A DNA stretch of 64,000 nucleotides, taken from contig NZ_JBEDYP020000012.1 in assembly GCF_040117685.2 (NCBI RefSeq), forward strand, positions 496,001 to 560,000, in the 5' to 3' direction. Position numbers and translations under genes: made by a program. Source of the DNA: Gracilimonas sp040117685. Its GTDB lineage: Bacteria; Bacteroidota; Rhodothermia; Balneolales; Balneolaceae. This document shows, piece after piece, positions 35,401 through 43,814 of the stretch. The notes under the pieces were generated by a model, which was not told the origin of the DNA, searched no databases, and saw only the letters and a program-made list of their open reading frames with translations. The first letter of the stretch is position 1, and each line of letters opens with the position of its first letter.

Positions 35401-36453
35401 GTTGAAGAGCCGGGCGTTTTCCAGGGCTACACTCATGCTGTTGGCCAGCGTGCTTAGCAGTCGGACATCCGAATCGCTGAAGGCAAACTCCCGATCCAGA
35501 TTTTGCAAACTCACATAGCCACGGACGGTGTCACCTAAAATCAAAGGTACATACACCATAGATTTAGGGAACTTAGTGCCGGGTGCCGCTTTGCCGCTGG
35601 CCCCGTATTCTTTGATGCGTACAGGGGCATTTTCGTTGATGTGGATCAATTCTTTTGTAGAAATGAGGGACTCTCTTACACCATCATATTTCCGGGAGTC
35701 AGGGTAGAACCGCTTTCCATCTTCGAATACATAATGAAAGTGCTCCAGTTTACTATCTACATCAAATTCTGCGATTACGGTAACCTGAGAATCGAAAAGG
35801 TCTCGAATTTTATCTCCAACCAAGTCGTAAATTCCTTGCAGATCCATTTCAGCTACAAGTCCCTGCTGCACACTGTTGATTACCGCCAGCTCAGCATTTC
35901 GTTGCTCGGTCTCGTTAAAAAGTCGGGCACTTTCCAGGGCAATTCCCAGGCTGTTTGCAAGAGTACTTAATAATTGGGTGTCATCATCACTGAAGGCATG
36001 CTCACGGTCAACATTTTGAAGGCTTAAATACCCAAAGGTGGTTTTGCCGGAAACCATGGGTACCCACAGAGCAGATTTAGTCAGTTTTGTTCCGGGAGCT
36101 ACTGAAGGTTCTTCACCCGTCAACTCAGTCCAAACCTCATCTGCATTTTCGTTGATGCAAATCAACTCCTGAGTATCTATTAGCCGCTGGCGGAGTTTAT
36201 CGATAGGACGGGGTTTGAGCTCATGGCGTTTTCCATCTTCAAAAGCATAATGAAAATGTTCGGTGCCGGTCTCCAAATTAAAAGTTGAGATAACGGCAAC
36301 CTGTGCATCAAACAAATCTCTGATATGCTCCCCAACCATCTCATAGATGTGCTGCATATCTTTTTGTTCAAGAAGGGCTTTTTGAACATTGTTGATTACA
36401 GCTAATTCAGCTTCGCGTTGCTGTAAAAGCTCTGACGTAACCTCTTTCCCCAT
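32461..36453 (-). CDS. Six-GAF histidine kinase
   Basis: About 1330 residues from the ATG at 36453; this start is preferred over the one 21 bases upstream because a GGAGG ribosome site lies five bases before it. There is no signal peptide or membrane segment. Six tandem GAF units of about 172 residues fill residues 10-1045, each starting near ELAVINSVQQGL and ending near LANSMSVALENARLFNETEQR; the sixth is the most divergent. The HisKA H-box is GIAHEIKNPLNFVNNFS (His1078) with an intact HATPase (LCNNAFDAM, DNGPGIP, GTGLGLSI). Adjacent GAF units are near-identical at DNA level over more than 100 bases, indicating recent duplication. It is the first gene of the five-gene operon and divergent from the STAS gene. 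Confidence 0.93.
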   Translation of the reverse strand: MGKEVTSELLQQREAELAVINNVQKALLEQKDMQHIYEMVGEHIRDLFDAQVAVISTFNLETGTEHFHYAFEDGKRHELKPRPIDKLRQRLIDTQELICINENADEVWTELTGEEPSVAPGTKLTKSALWVPMVSGKTTFGYLSLQNVDREHAFSDDDTQLLSTLANSLGIALESARLFNETEQRNAELAVINSVQQGLVAEMDLQGIYDLVGDKIRDLFDSQVTVIAEFDVDSKLEHFHYVFEDGKRFYPDSRKYDGVRESLISTKELIHINENAPVRIKEYGASGKAAPGTKFPKSMVYVPLILGDTVRGYVSLQNLDREFAFSDSDVRLLSTLANSMSVALENARLFNETEQRNAELAVINSVQQGLVAEMDMQGIYDLVGEKVRVLFDAQGVIIGTFNHETEQEHFQYAFENGERVEPASRPYDKIRRRLISTQKLIHIAENAREAYTTITGEAPKAVPGTTFPKSMLYVPLKVGNSVRGYVSLQNIDKEHAFSESDVRLLSTLANSMSVALENARLFNETEQRNAELAVINSVQQGLVAEMDMQGIYDLVGDRIRDLFDAQVMGIVTFNHDDKTEHFKYLFEDGQRFHPGSRPYDKVREKIIYDKSTLLINEKAAEALSKILGEKHEPVPGTQVAKSALYVPMMVGDTVRGYVTLQNLDREHAFTESDVSLLTTLVNSMTVALENARLFNETNRLLAETEQRNAELAVINSVQEGLVREMDMNAIYKLVGNRICEVLNTQTMLIRTFDYEEELETWEYAIENGEQLYVEPRPFIWANKHLIKTKEALLINDDYIETAKKYGDTEQGVSKGLPPKSAIFVPMVVGDKVMGSISLQNVEKEHAFTESDVRLLTTLTNSMSVALENARLFNETTRLLGETEQRAAELQTVNSISKAIVSQLEVDALFKLVGEKMRDTFKADIVYLAIYDRKSDLLHFPYYYGDKAETRPFGNGITEKIIISKEPLLVNHDLDETYDKIKAEKKGEMVESYLGVPILAGKKSLGVISVQSKEQENRFSESDLRLLSTIAANVGIAVQNAEAYQKLQSALNELQAAQEQLVQQEKLASLGQLTAGIAHEIKNPLNFVNNFSELSVELIDETKEELSALSDQLSVGDKERVDEALEILKDIDTNLQKIHEHGTRADSIVKSMLEHSRGGSGKMEPTDLNALVKEFVNLSFHGMRASKNPIIVDMEFELDDSIGEVPLIAEDFSRVIVNLCNNAFDAMREKLKSNDQAPNSKVYRAKLTVRTSLENGKILLQIEDNGPGIPEGMRSKILQPFFTTKKGTEGTGLGLSITNDVIKAHGGELALESKIPKGTRFTIQLPKNNLG
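32733..32766. repeat. Interspersed repeat in ATPase loop of GAF kinase
   Basis: Contains CTTGGTCATTGGACTTTAA on the plus strand, close to 30526-30558. It is translated as the loop KSNDQAPNSKV. Confidence 0.5.
33114..33143. repeat. Interspersed AGCTGTCAGC-type repeat in GAF kinase
   Basis: The plus strand reads CTGAAAGCTGATCGCTGAG then AGCTGACAGCT. It aligns with 30908-30936 and is translated as SALSDQLSVG. Confidence 0.55.
34789..35465 (-). repeat. Tandem GAF-unit DNA duplication
   Basis: The sequence from about 34789 to 34950 recurs with few substitutions at about 35306-35467, an offset of 517 bases or one GAF unit. The shared block spans the end of one GAF, the linker and the start of the next. 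Confidence 0.75.
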
Positions 36454-36710
36454 ATTGCCTCCGATTATAATCACCGCTGATGGTTACAGGGGCGATAACA
36501 CCTTCATGGCCCCCAAAAAATACCCATTGCTAAAGAACGATATTGGTTATAACCACGAACAAACACTTCCGATTATTTGTACCCAAAACAGTAGCTTGAT
36601 AAAGCTAATAGAAATTTTCTGATATCAAAATGAATGTGAATATGTTTTCAGTGGATTTTTATGCCACTTTTTGCTTTGTTTAGTTTCATTTCAAACCAAG
36701 CATCAAGATT

Positions 36711-37067
36711 ATGAAATACGATATTTCGGAACGGTACAATTGTGTGGTAATTACTTTTAAGGGGAATTTGATGGGCGGACCCGATGCCGAAGAATTTCGG
36801 GAAGAGCTTCATGAACTGATTGAGAAGGATAAGAAAGAAATTATAGTAGATTTAGGGAAGGTGAAGTTTATAAACTCATCAGGTCTGGGGATTTTGATTG
36901 GCGGACTGACAACTATGAAAAATGCCGGCGGGGAATTGGTAATCTGTCAGGCCGATAAGAAAATTGAGAGCCTCTTAATGGTTACTCAGTTGGTAAAAGT
37001 ATTCAATCACTTCCGTACACTCGATGAAGCAGCAGATTACTTCCACGAAAAAGGAAAAGAAGATTAA
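36711..37067 (+). CDS. STAS-domain anti-sigma factor antagonist
   Basis: 118 residues, the whole length being a STAS domain: IVDLGKVKFINSSGLGILIGGLTTM includes the conserved phospho-acceptor serine (Ser56 in NSSGLG), as in SpoIIAA and RsbV. When unphosphorylated such proteins bind an anti-sigma kinase and free the sigma factor; when phosphorylated they are reset by a PP2C phosphatase. It is divergent from the five-gene signalling operon ending with a receiver-PP2C protein, a natural candidate phosphatase for it. No RsbW-like kinase or partner sigma factor is present in the window. It is monocistronic with a terminator at 37077. Confidence 0.94.
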   Translation: MKYDISERYNCVVITFKGNLMGGPDAEEFREELHELIEKDKKEIIVDLGKVKFINSSGLGILIGGLTTMKNAGGELVICQADKKIESLLMVTQLVKVFNHFRTLDEAADYFHEKGKED

Positions 37068-37076
37068 ATAAAATAA

Positions 37077-37110
37077 AAAAGCCTGCATTAACTGAATAAC
37101 GCAGGCTTTT
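37077..37110. terminator. Bidirectional intrinsic terminator
   Basis: AAAAGCCTGC (37077-37086) pairs with GCAGGCTTTT (37101-37110), with flanking A and T tracts. It is shared by the STAS gene and ahcY. Confidence 0.85.
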
Positions 37111-37134
37111 ATTTTCTGTCAATTTGAGTCGTTA

Positions 37135-38451
37135 TTAATAACGATACTGATCAGACTTGTAAGGTCCTTTAATAGGAACGCCAATATATTCGGCTTGCTC
37201 TTCCGTCAGCGTTTCCAGCTCCACGCCAATCTTGGATAAGTGCAATCGGGCTACTTTCTCATCCAGTGATTTTGGCAATACGTGAACGCCAACCTCAAAC
37301 TCTTCCGGACGATTCCAGAGAGCAATCTGCGCCAGTGTTTGGTTGGTGAAACTGTTACTCATCACAAAGGAAGGGTGACCGGTTGCATTCCCGAGGTTCA
37401 TTAAACGTCCTTGTGATAGCAGAATTACCTGCCGGCCGGTTTCATTTACCGTAAACACATCTACCTGAGGTTTGATGTTTTCTTCCACGGCATTTTTCTT
37501 CAGCCAGGCTACATCAATCTCATTATCAAAGTGACCGATATTTCCTACAATGGCTTTGTCTTTCATGTTCAGGAAGTGGCGGTCTTTGATGATGTCTTTA
37601 TTACCGGTTGCCGTCACAAAAATGTCGCCTTCTTCGACAGCATCGTCCATCTTCTTCACTTCGAATCCGTCCATGGCTGCCTGAAGTGCACAAATGGGGT
37701 CAATTTCTGTTACGATAACCCGGGCTCCGGCGCCTTGCAGGGAAGCAGCGGTTCCTTTGCCAACGTCACCGTAGCCGGCAACAACAGCTACTTTTCCGGC
37801 CATCATAACATCCGTGGCCCGACGAATGGCATCTGCGGCCGATTCGCGGCAGCCGTACTTGTTGTCAAACTTACTCTTGGTAACCGAATCGTTTACGTTA
37901 ATGGCCGGGATAGGAAGGGTACCGTTGCGTTCGCGCTCAATCAGGCGAAGCACACCGGTTGTTGTTTCTTCAGAAATTCCGTTAATACCGTCCACCAGTT
38001 CGGGGTACTTGTCGAGTACCATATTGGTGAGATCGCCTCCATCATCTAATATCATATTCAATGGCTGGCCGTCCGGGAAAAAGATGGTTTGTTCAATACA
38101 CCAGTCAAATTCTTCCTCGGTCATTCCTTTCCAGGCATAAACCGGGATTCCTGCATCGGCAATAGCAGCGGCTGCATGGTCTTGAGTGGAATAGATGTTA
38201 CAAGATGACCAGGTTACATCTGCACCAAGCTCAATCAGTGTTTCAATCAGCACGGCAGTTTGAATGGTCATGTGAAGGCAACCTGCAATACGGGCTCCTT
38301 TTAGTGGCTGCTCATCTTTGTATTCCTCGCGGATGGCCATCAGTCCCGGCATCTCCGCTTCAGCCAGTTCAATTTCCTGCCGGCCATAACGAGCCTGAGA
38401 AATATCTTTTACTTTATAGGCTAACTTTTCTTCTTCTTTAACTTGTGGCAT
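37135..38451 (-). CDS. ahcY: Adenosylhomocysteinase
   Basis: 438 residues. It hydrolyses S-adenosylhomocysteine to adenosine and homocysteine in the methyl cycle. Clear signatures: CLHMTIQTAVLIETLIELGA near the N-terminus, SCNIYSTQDHAAAAI, VNDSVTKSKFDNKYGCRES with catalytic Lys/Asp and the cysteine region, the NAD-binding VVAGYGDVGKGTA, and the C-terminal GPYKSDQYRY. No large insertion is seen. The gene starts five bases after the thioredoxin lipoprotein gene, so it is co-transcribed with it. No SAH riboswitch is placed directly upstream. Confidence 0.97.
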   Translation of the reverse strand: MPQVKEEEKLAYKVKDISQARYGRQEIELAEAEMPGLMAIREEYKDEQPLKGARIAGCLHMTIQTAVLIETLIELGADVTWSSCNIYSTQDHAAAAIADAGIPVYAWKGMTEEEFDWCIEQTIFFPDGQPLNMILDDGGDLTNMVLDKYPELVDGINGISEETTTGVLRLIERERNGTLPIPAINVNDSVTKSKFDNKYGCRESAADAIRRATDVMMAGKVAVVAGYGDVGKGTAASLQGAGARVIVTEIDPICALQAAMDGFEVKKMDDAVEEGDIFVTATGNKDIIKDRHFLNMKDKAIVGNIGHFDNEIDVAWLKKNAVEENIKPQVDVFTVNETGRQVILLSQGRLMNLGNATGHPSFVMSNSFTNQTLAQIALWNRPEEFEVGVHVLPKSLDEKVARLHLSKIGVELETLTEEQAEYIGVPIKGPYKSDQYRY

Positions 38452-38456
38452 GTTAT

Positions 38457-38987
38457 TTATGATGTTTTGTTCTGTTCTATAATTTCTTTTGTATCCTGAT
38501 AGTCGTTGCCGCTTAATCCAAGCTCGGCTTTAATTAAATACCCCTGTGGGTCTACAAAAACTTTAAAAGGGATACCTAAAGTTATAACCTCATCTCCAAC
38601 ATTATTGGTGTCCAGCACATATTGAAAATCATAATCATTACTCTCTTTGAAATTCTGGACGTCTTCAAGAGTATCTGAGTCGTTCAGGTTTACGGCAACC
38701 ACAACAAAGTCGTCGGGGTATTCATTCTGAAGGGAATCCATTGCCGGAAAAACCTGCAGGCAGGGGCCACACCAGGTCTCCCAAAAATCAATAAGAACCA
38801 CTTTTCCTTTAAGGTCTGCTACGGTTACTTCGTTGCCCTCAAGATCCTGAAAGCTGGCATTCCAGATAGCTTCGTCAATTTTCTGATTTGCTTCTGATAA
38901 GTCGCGGGGATTTTGGCGGGTTGAATCGGCACAGGATAAAATCGTAAGAGTTACAATAAGCAGAGCCGGTAAAAAGGTAGACTTCAT
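38457..38987 (-). CDS. TlpA-family thioredoxin lipoprotein
   Basis: About 176 residues from the ATG at 38987, chosen because it puts a lipoprotein signal directly at the N-terminus (TILSC, lipidated Cys19); an upstream ATG would add eleven residues. The thioredoxin fold has FWETWCGPCLQVFPAMDSL with the redox pair Cys73/Cys76, and the cis-proline region GIPFKVFVD. It is expected to face the periplasm or sit at a membrane and reduce disulfides, for example in cytochrome c maturation, consistent with a c-type cytochrome-like protein elsewhere in the window, although no ccm genes are near. It is the first gene of an operon with ahcY. Confidence 0.92.
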   Translation of the reverse strand: MKSTFLPALLIVTLTILSCADSTRQNPRDLSEANQKIDEAIWNASFQDLEGNEVTVADLKGKVVLIDFWETWCGPCLQVFPAMDSLQNEYPDDFVVVAVNLNDSDTLEDVQNFKESNDYDFQYVLDTNNVGDEVITLGIPFKVFVDPQGYLIKAELGLSGNDYQDTKEIIEQNKTS

Positions 38988-39370
38988 AAATGTGTTTTTG
39001 ATTTTTGGGATCAACAACATAAGATACGATTTAGTTCTTTAAATATTGAACGGAAGCAGCACTTTGAAACAAGCACATATTATTAATGACAGTCATGAGT
39101 TATATAATCCCGGGTGAAGCTTCTTTTCAAAAACTGAAGCTGGCAATGTGATTAAAAGTTTACCGAGTATGCATAACCTATTTTTTTGTTGGACAAAAAG
39201 CGGAATGAAGGTGCAATTAATTTTAAAAATGTTATTTTGATTTTTTGCAGTGAGGTTTAACCAGCTTCAATTATTATTAATAAATAATCCAAAGGTCATG
39301 ACCTGAGGGAAGGGTCTTATCGTTTCCTGAAAACGGTCATTAATTAAAACATAAATAAAACCAGAACACT
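38988..39370. other. Intergenic region upstream of susC
   Basis: About 380 AT-rich bases between divergent genes. It includes a perfect 10-base palindrome GGTCATGACC at 39294-39303. No gene and no convincing promoter motif were identified. Confidence 0.45.
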
Positions 39371-42364
39371 ATGAGAAATAGCTACTATGTAAGATTTCTG
39401 GCTGTTCTTGCTGTCACATTTTTTTGTGCACAGGTTGCAATAGCACAGTATACAGTATCCGGTACGGTAACAGATGCCTCAACCGGAGAAGTATTGGTCG
39501 GTGTTACTATTTTTGATGCCAACACCAATACAGGTACTTCAACCAATATTAATGGTCGGTATTCCCTCGAGTTACCGGCAGGCACAACAAGCTTGCGGTT
39601 CTCATCTATTGGGTATGTAACCCAGAATATTGAAGTTTCAGGCTCCAATGGAGGGGAAGTTTCACTTGATGTTGAGATGCGCTCGGATGTTGCGAATCTG
39701 GAAGAACTGGTTGTTACGGGTTTAGCAAGTTCCATCAAAAGAGAGAATCTCGCTAATGCCATTACTAAGGTGGATGCGGAAGATTTAGTGGAACGAACAC
39801 AACCCCAAACACTTGACGGAGCCTTTAAAGGTAAGATTCCGGGTGTTTCCATTCGCTCGCAAAGTGGTGCGCCGGGTGGTGGTGTTAACGTTCAGATGCG
39901 TGGTGTAAGTACATTGGGTGCCGGTTCATCCCAGCCACTTTATATTATTGATGGGGTATATGTGAATAACGATGCCATATCAAACTCCCGTTACTTAACA
40001 ACAGGTGCAAACAGTACGGCTGAAGATAACTCTGCCAACCGCCTTTCTGATATTAACCCGGAAGATGTGGAAAGTATCGAAGTGCTTAAAGGGCCTTCTG
40101 CTGCGGCTATTTATGGCCAGCGGGCGAATGCCGGTGTGATTATTATCACTACTAAAAAAGGTCAGGCCGGAGATACACAGGTTTCTGTTTCTCAGGATGT
40201 TGGATTCAACAGCGCTCTCAACCTTGTAGGTGTTGCTGAATGGAATCCTGACAAAATTACGACCTATACCTCAATTTTTGGTGGTAATGCTGCTGCTGAA
40301 ATTGCAGCGTATAATGCCGCTGCTAATGCCGGTCGTATTTATGACTATGAAGAAGAGTTATACGGAAATACAGGCTTGATTACTCAAACAAATGTGGGTG
40401 TATCAGGCGGTAACAGTGCTACCAGTTTTTACATTGCGGGAACTACCCGAAGTGAAGATGGGATCATCGAGAATACCGGTTTCGATAGAAACTCTATTCG
40501 ATTGAATCTTGATCACCGAATCAGTGAAAACCTGAGAGTAGCCAGCAGAACCAGTTATACCTTTACTGAAAACCAACGTGGTTTTACAGGAAACCAGAAT
40601 GGTACCGGTGGTTCTATAGGGTACGCACTTTCATACACTCCGACCTATGCGCAGTTATTCCCTAACGATCAGGGCGATTATCCGAACAACCCATATTTCA
40701 GTGACAATATGTTGTCGATCGTGAACAATGCTGTGAATGATCAAACGGTTCAGCGCTTAATTCAGGGACTTCAGTTAAATGCAGACCTGTATAAGAGTGG
40801 TTCAAATATCTTATCTCTATCTGTTGATGGTGGTGTTGACTACCTCACCTTTAAGAGTATGGTATGGATGCCTACTTACCTGCAGAATCAGCAGAGTAAT
40901 GCGAACCCGGGAGATGTAGTTCATACTATCGAAGATAACTTCAACTCAAACCTGCAGGCCGTATTAAGCTTTGCAACAACGGTTTCTTCGAATATTCAGC
41001 TGAACACTCAGTTTGGTTTCTCACGTTTCGATCAGTTTCAGGAGCGTAACGTTGTTCGTGGACAAGGACTTGTTGCCGGGCAAACCGGTATCGCAAATGC
41101 GACCATCCAGTCAGTTATCAATCAAACAGAAGTTGAGGTTGTTGACCTGAGTTGGTTTGGACAGGAAGAGATTAACTGGGATGACAAAATCATTGCGACA
41201 GTTGGTGGTCGTTTTGACCGTTCTTCACTAAACGCCGATCAGGATGAATACTATTTCTATCCTAAAGCATCGCTGGCGGTGAACCTGTTGAACTTCGACA
41301 TCATTGAAGGAGATCTCCTCAACCAGTTGAAGCCTCGTATCGCTTATGGTGAAACGGGTGGACTTCCAAACTTTGGTGTTACCTACAGTTCTTTAAACTC
41401 AGGAAACATCGGCGGGTTGTTGGCCACTTCTGTTGGGGGCCGTAGTATTGACCCGGATCTTAAGCCTGAAAGTGCTCAGGAACTTGAGTTTGGTCTTGAT
41501 GTAGCGTTGCTTGATAACCGAATTGCTTTGGAAGCAACTTACTACAATAAGAAAGTAGCAGACTTAATTTTGGATGAGCAGGTACCGACATCGTCCGGTA
41601 TTACCGTTATTGCTACGAATGCAGCTGATCTTGTTAATAAAGGAATGGAATTTACGCTGAACCTTAACCCGGTTCGCAATCCAAACCTGAACTGGTTCTC
41701 AACCGTCCTTTTCTGGAAGAATGAGTCTGAAATCACAGATCTGTCTATTGACGGATATACAACCGGTGGTTTTGGTACCAGTTTGAGTAACTACCTGATT
41801 CAGGAAGGATTTTCACCATCTACTATTGTGGGTCTTCCTGCAGTAAGTGATCCTTCGTTATACACTATTTACGGTGACGGACAGCCTGATTTCGAAATGT
41901 CATTTTCTAATGAATTCAATATTTATAAGAACTTTGACTTCAGCTTCCTGTGGCACTGGAAGAAAGGTGGAGATAACATCAACCTTTCTCAGCTGCTTAC
42001 CGATGCCGGCGGTACTTCACCTGACTGGAACGACAGCGTAGAGGGTTCAACCCTTCCTAAAGGAGCTGACCGTGTTATTAATGGCGGATCCGGAGCATAT
42101 GTATATGATGCATCTTACGTGAAACTGCGAGAGATCGGGTTGTACTACACGGTGCCTACCGAAACGCTTACTAATATTTTCGGCAATAGCGTGAGCAATA
42201 TTAAGATTGGTGCTTCAGCAAATAATGTATTGCTGTTTACTGATTACCCAAGTTATGATCCGGAAACCTCCGTATTTGGTACTCAGGCTATCAACAACTC
42301 TGTGGAAGTAACACCTTTCCCTACTTCCAGACAGGTATTGTTCCACGTAAATATTGACTTTTAA
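39371..42364 (+). CDS. SusC/RagA-type TonB-dependent outer membrane transporter
   Basis: 997 residues with a Sec signal peptide (cleavage near AIAQY). A carboxypeptidase-regulatory-like domain (about 27-110, VSGTVTDASTGEVLVGVTIFD) is followed by a TonB box (LEELVVTG), a plug with the SusC signature PLYIIDGVYVNN and SAAAIYGQRANAGVIIITTKKG, and a 22-strand barrel to the C-terminus ending in HVNIDF. It imports a ligand across the outer membrane with the SusD lipoprotein encoded nine bases downstream. No glycoside hydrolase or sugar-kinase genes flank it, so the ligand could be an oligosaccharide, peptide or other nutrient. Confidence 0.95.
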   Translation: MRNSYYVRFLAVLAVTFFCAQVAIAQYTVSGTVTDASTGEVLVGVTIFDANTNTGTSTNINGRYSLELPAGTTSLRFSSIGYVTQNIEVSGSNGGEVSLDVEMRSDVANLEELVVTGLASSIKRENLANAITKVDAEDLVERTQPQTLDGAFKGKIPGVSIRSQSGAPGGGVNVQMRGVSTLGAGSSQPLYIIDGVYVNNDAISNSRYLTTGANSTAEDNSANRLSDINPEDVESIEVLKGPSAAAIYGQRANAGVIIITTKKGQAGDTQVSVSQDVGFNSALNLVGVAEWNPDKITTYTSIFGGNAAAEIAAYNAAANAGRIYDYEEELYGNTGLITQTNVGVSGGNSATSFYIAGTTRSEDGIIENTGFDRNSIRLNLDHRISENLRVASRTSYTFTENQRGFTGNQNGTGGSIGYALSYTPTYAQLFPNDQGDYPNNPYFSDNMLSIVNNAVNDQTVQRLIQGLQLNADLYKSGSNILSLSVDGGVDYLTFKSMVWMPTYLQNQQSNANPGDVVHTIEDNFNSNLQAVLSFATTVSSNIQLNTQFGFSRFDQFQERNVVRGQGLVAGQTGIANATIQSVINQTEVEVVDLSWFGQEEINWDDKIIATVGGRFDRSSLNADQDEYYFYPKASLAVNLLNFDIIEGDLLNQLKPRIAYGETGGLPNFGVTYSSLNSGNIGGLLATSVGGRSIDPDLKPESAQELEFGLDVALLDNRIALEATYYNKKVADLILDEQVPTSSGITVIATNAADLVNKGMEFTLNLNPVRNPNLNWFSTVLFWKNESEITDLSIDGYTTGGFGTSLSNYLIQEGFSPSTIVGLPAVSDPSLYTIYGDGQPDFEMSFSNEFNIYKNFDFSFLWHWKKGGDNINLSQLLTDAGGTSPDWNDSVEGSTLPKGADRVINGGSGAYVYDASYVKLREIGLYYTVPTETLTNIFGNSVSNIKIGASANNVLLFTDYPSYDPETSVFGTQAINNSVEVTPFPTSRQVLFHVNIDF

Positions 42365-42373
42365 TTTATAGGA

Positions 42374-43726
42374 ATGAACACAATGAAATATTTAAACAAA
42401 CTATTGCTAATTGTACTGCTTTCAGCAGGGATTTCGGCCTGTGACTTCCTGGACCCGAATGAAATAAGCGATCCCAATAATCCGTCAATCGAAGGGGTTT
42501 TGTCTGATGCTTCCAAAGCACAGCTTCAAAACCTTGTAACCGGATTAACAGAACGCCACCGTGCAACTACCGGGGCGAATAACATCATGAGTACTTTTGG
42601 GCGTGAAATCTATCCGCTCTTTGCCTCCGACCCTCGATTTGTAAATCAGTGGGTAGGTGTAGGTGCTGATGCTAATGCAGAAGAAGACCCGACGTTCTTT
42701 GGCTCCGGTGGTACATACACAACACCGTACCAGGCCATAAGACAGGGTAATGTTCTGATCCAGTCTGCCAATAATTCCAATGCGATTACCGATCAGGAAC
42801 GCAACGGGTATTTAGGTGTGGCAAAAACACTGCAGGCTTACAGTTATCTGATTCCACTCAATGTTCAGTATACCAATGGTATTCGCATTGATGTAGATAA
42901 TGTGGGTGACTTAGGTCCGTTTCTGGATTATGACGCAGCTCTGCAGGAAATCAGAAATCTTCTGGATGAAGCTCAAACCGATCTGAATGCAGCAGGCTCA
43001 AGCTTTTCCTTTGTGCTTACTGACGGTTTTGATGAATTCAGCACACCGGCTGATTTTGTAAACCTGAACCGGGCTATTGCAGCCAGAGCAGCAATTTATG
43101 CTGAAGACTGGGATGCAGCAGTAACAGCCGTGGAAGATGCTGCTCCATTCTTTGAGTTAGCAACAGGTGCAGATGTAATGAATAAAGGCGGGTACCATGT
43201 GTATGGTGATCCACCGGATATTTTCAATCCATTCTATTACGTGCCAAACACAACGTCTGTTCAGTTGCCAATGGCACATCCTTCACTGGTTGATGATGCC
43301 GAAGCAGGTGACATGCGTATTGACAACAAAATCTTTGTCAGGAGTGACACCTTAACCCTTCAGGGTTTGGGATCACCTTATCAGGATAATCGTTTTTCAG
43401 GAACCGGAGATTCATTTCCGTTCTTCAGAAACGAGGAGTTAGTTCTGATTTACGCTGAAGCACTCGCACAGCGTAACCAGGGAACCGACTTGGTTGATGC
43501 AGTTGATGCTATCAACGTAGTTCGAAACACCTGGGGATTGGGTGACTATGCTAGTCTCAGCCAGTCTGATATCATCGATCAAATTCTGTTTGAGCGACGT
43601 TACTCACTCTGGTTTGAAGGCGGCCACCGCTGGATAGATGCCAGAAGATACGACCGTCTGGGCGACCTTCCACTGGATGGTGGTCAGATTTATGAATACA
43701 TAGCACGGCCACAATCTGAACTATAA
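42374..43726 (+). CDS. SusD/RagB-family outer membrane lipoprotein
   Basis: 450 residues with a lipoprotein signal (SAGISAC, lipidated Cys23). It shows the helical TPR-like SusD fold: AYSYLIPLNVQYTNGI, the mid-protein LNRAIAARAAIYAEDWDAAVTAVEDA and the C-terminal QILFERRYSLWFEGGHRWIDARRYDRLGDLP characteristic of RagB/SusD. It forms the lid over the SusC transporter. It follows susC by nine bases and is ended by a strong terminator, so susCD is a two-gene operon. It lacks a nearby regulator or surface glycan-binding protein, unlike polysaccharide-utilisation loci. Confidence 0.94.
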   Translation: MNTMKYLNKLLLIVLLSAGISACDFLDPNEISDPNNPSIEGVLSDASKAQLQNLVTGLTERHRATTGANNIMSTFGREIYPLFASDPRFVNQWVGVGADANAEEDPTFFGSGGTYTTPYQAIRQGNVLIQSANNSNAITDQERNGYLGVAKTLQAYSYLIPLNVQYTNGIRIDVDNVGDLGPFLDYDAALQEIRNLLDEAQTDLNAAGSSFSFVLTDGFDEFSTPADFVNLNRAIAARAAIYAEDWDAAVTAVEDAAPFFELATGADVMNKGGYHVYGDPPDIFNPFYYVPNTTSVQLPMAHPSLVDDAEAGDMRIDNKIFVRSDTLTLQGLGSPYQDNRFSGTGDSFPFFRNEELVLIYAEALAQRNQGTDLVDAVDAINVVRNTWGLGDYASLSQSDIIDQILFERRYSLWFEGGHRWIDARRYDRLGDLPLDGGQIYEYIARPQSEL

Positions 43727-43754
43727 GTTCAAATGTGGTTGATTTAAGTCTGAA

Positions 43755-43787
43755 AGAGCCCTCAAAAATTTGAGGGCTCTTTTTTTA
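43755..43787 (+). terminator. Intrinsic terminator after susCD
   Basis: AGAGCCCTCA (43755-43764) pairs with TGAGGGCTCT (43771-43780), followed by a T run of at least eight. Confidence 0.92.
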
Positions 43788-43814
43788 TGTATAAACTTTA
43801 TCTTTGGCTCTATG

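Noticed and set aside
43770..43814. An upstream ATG that would extend LhgO by fifteen residues.
   Set aside because: It lies inside the susCD terminator hairpin, and family members start at MYDF.
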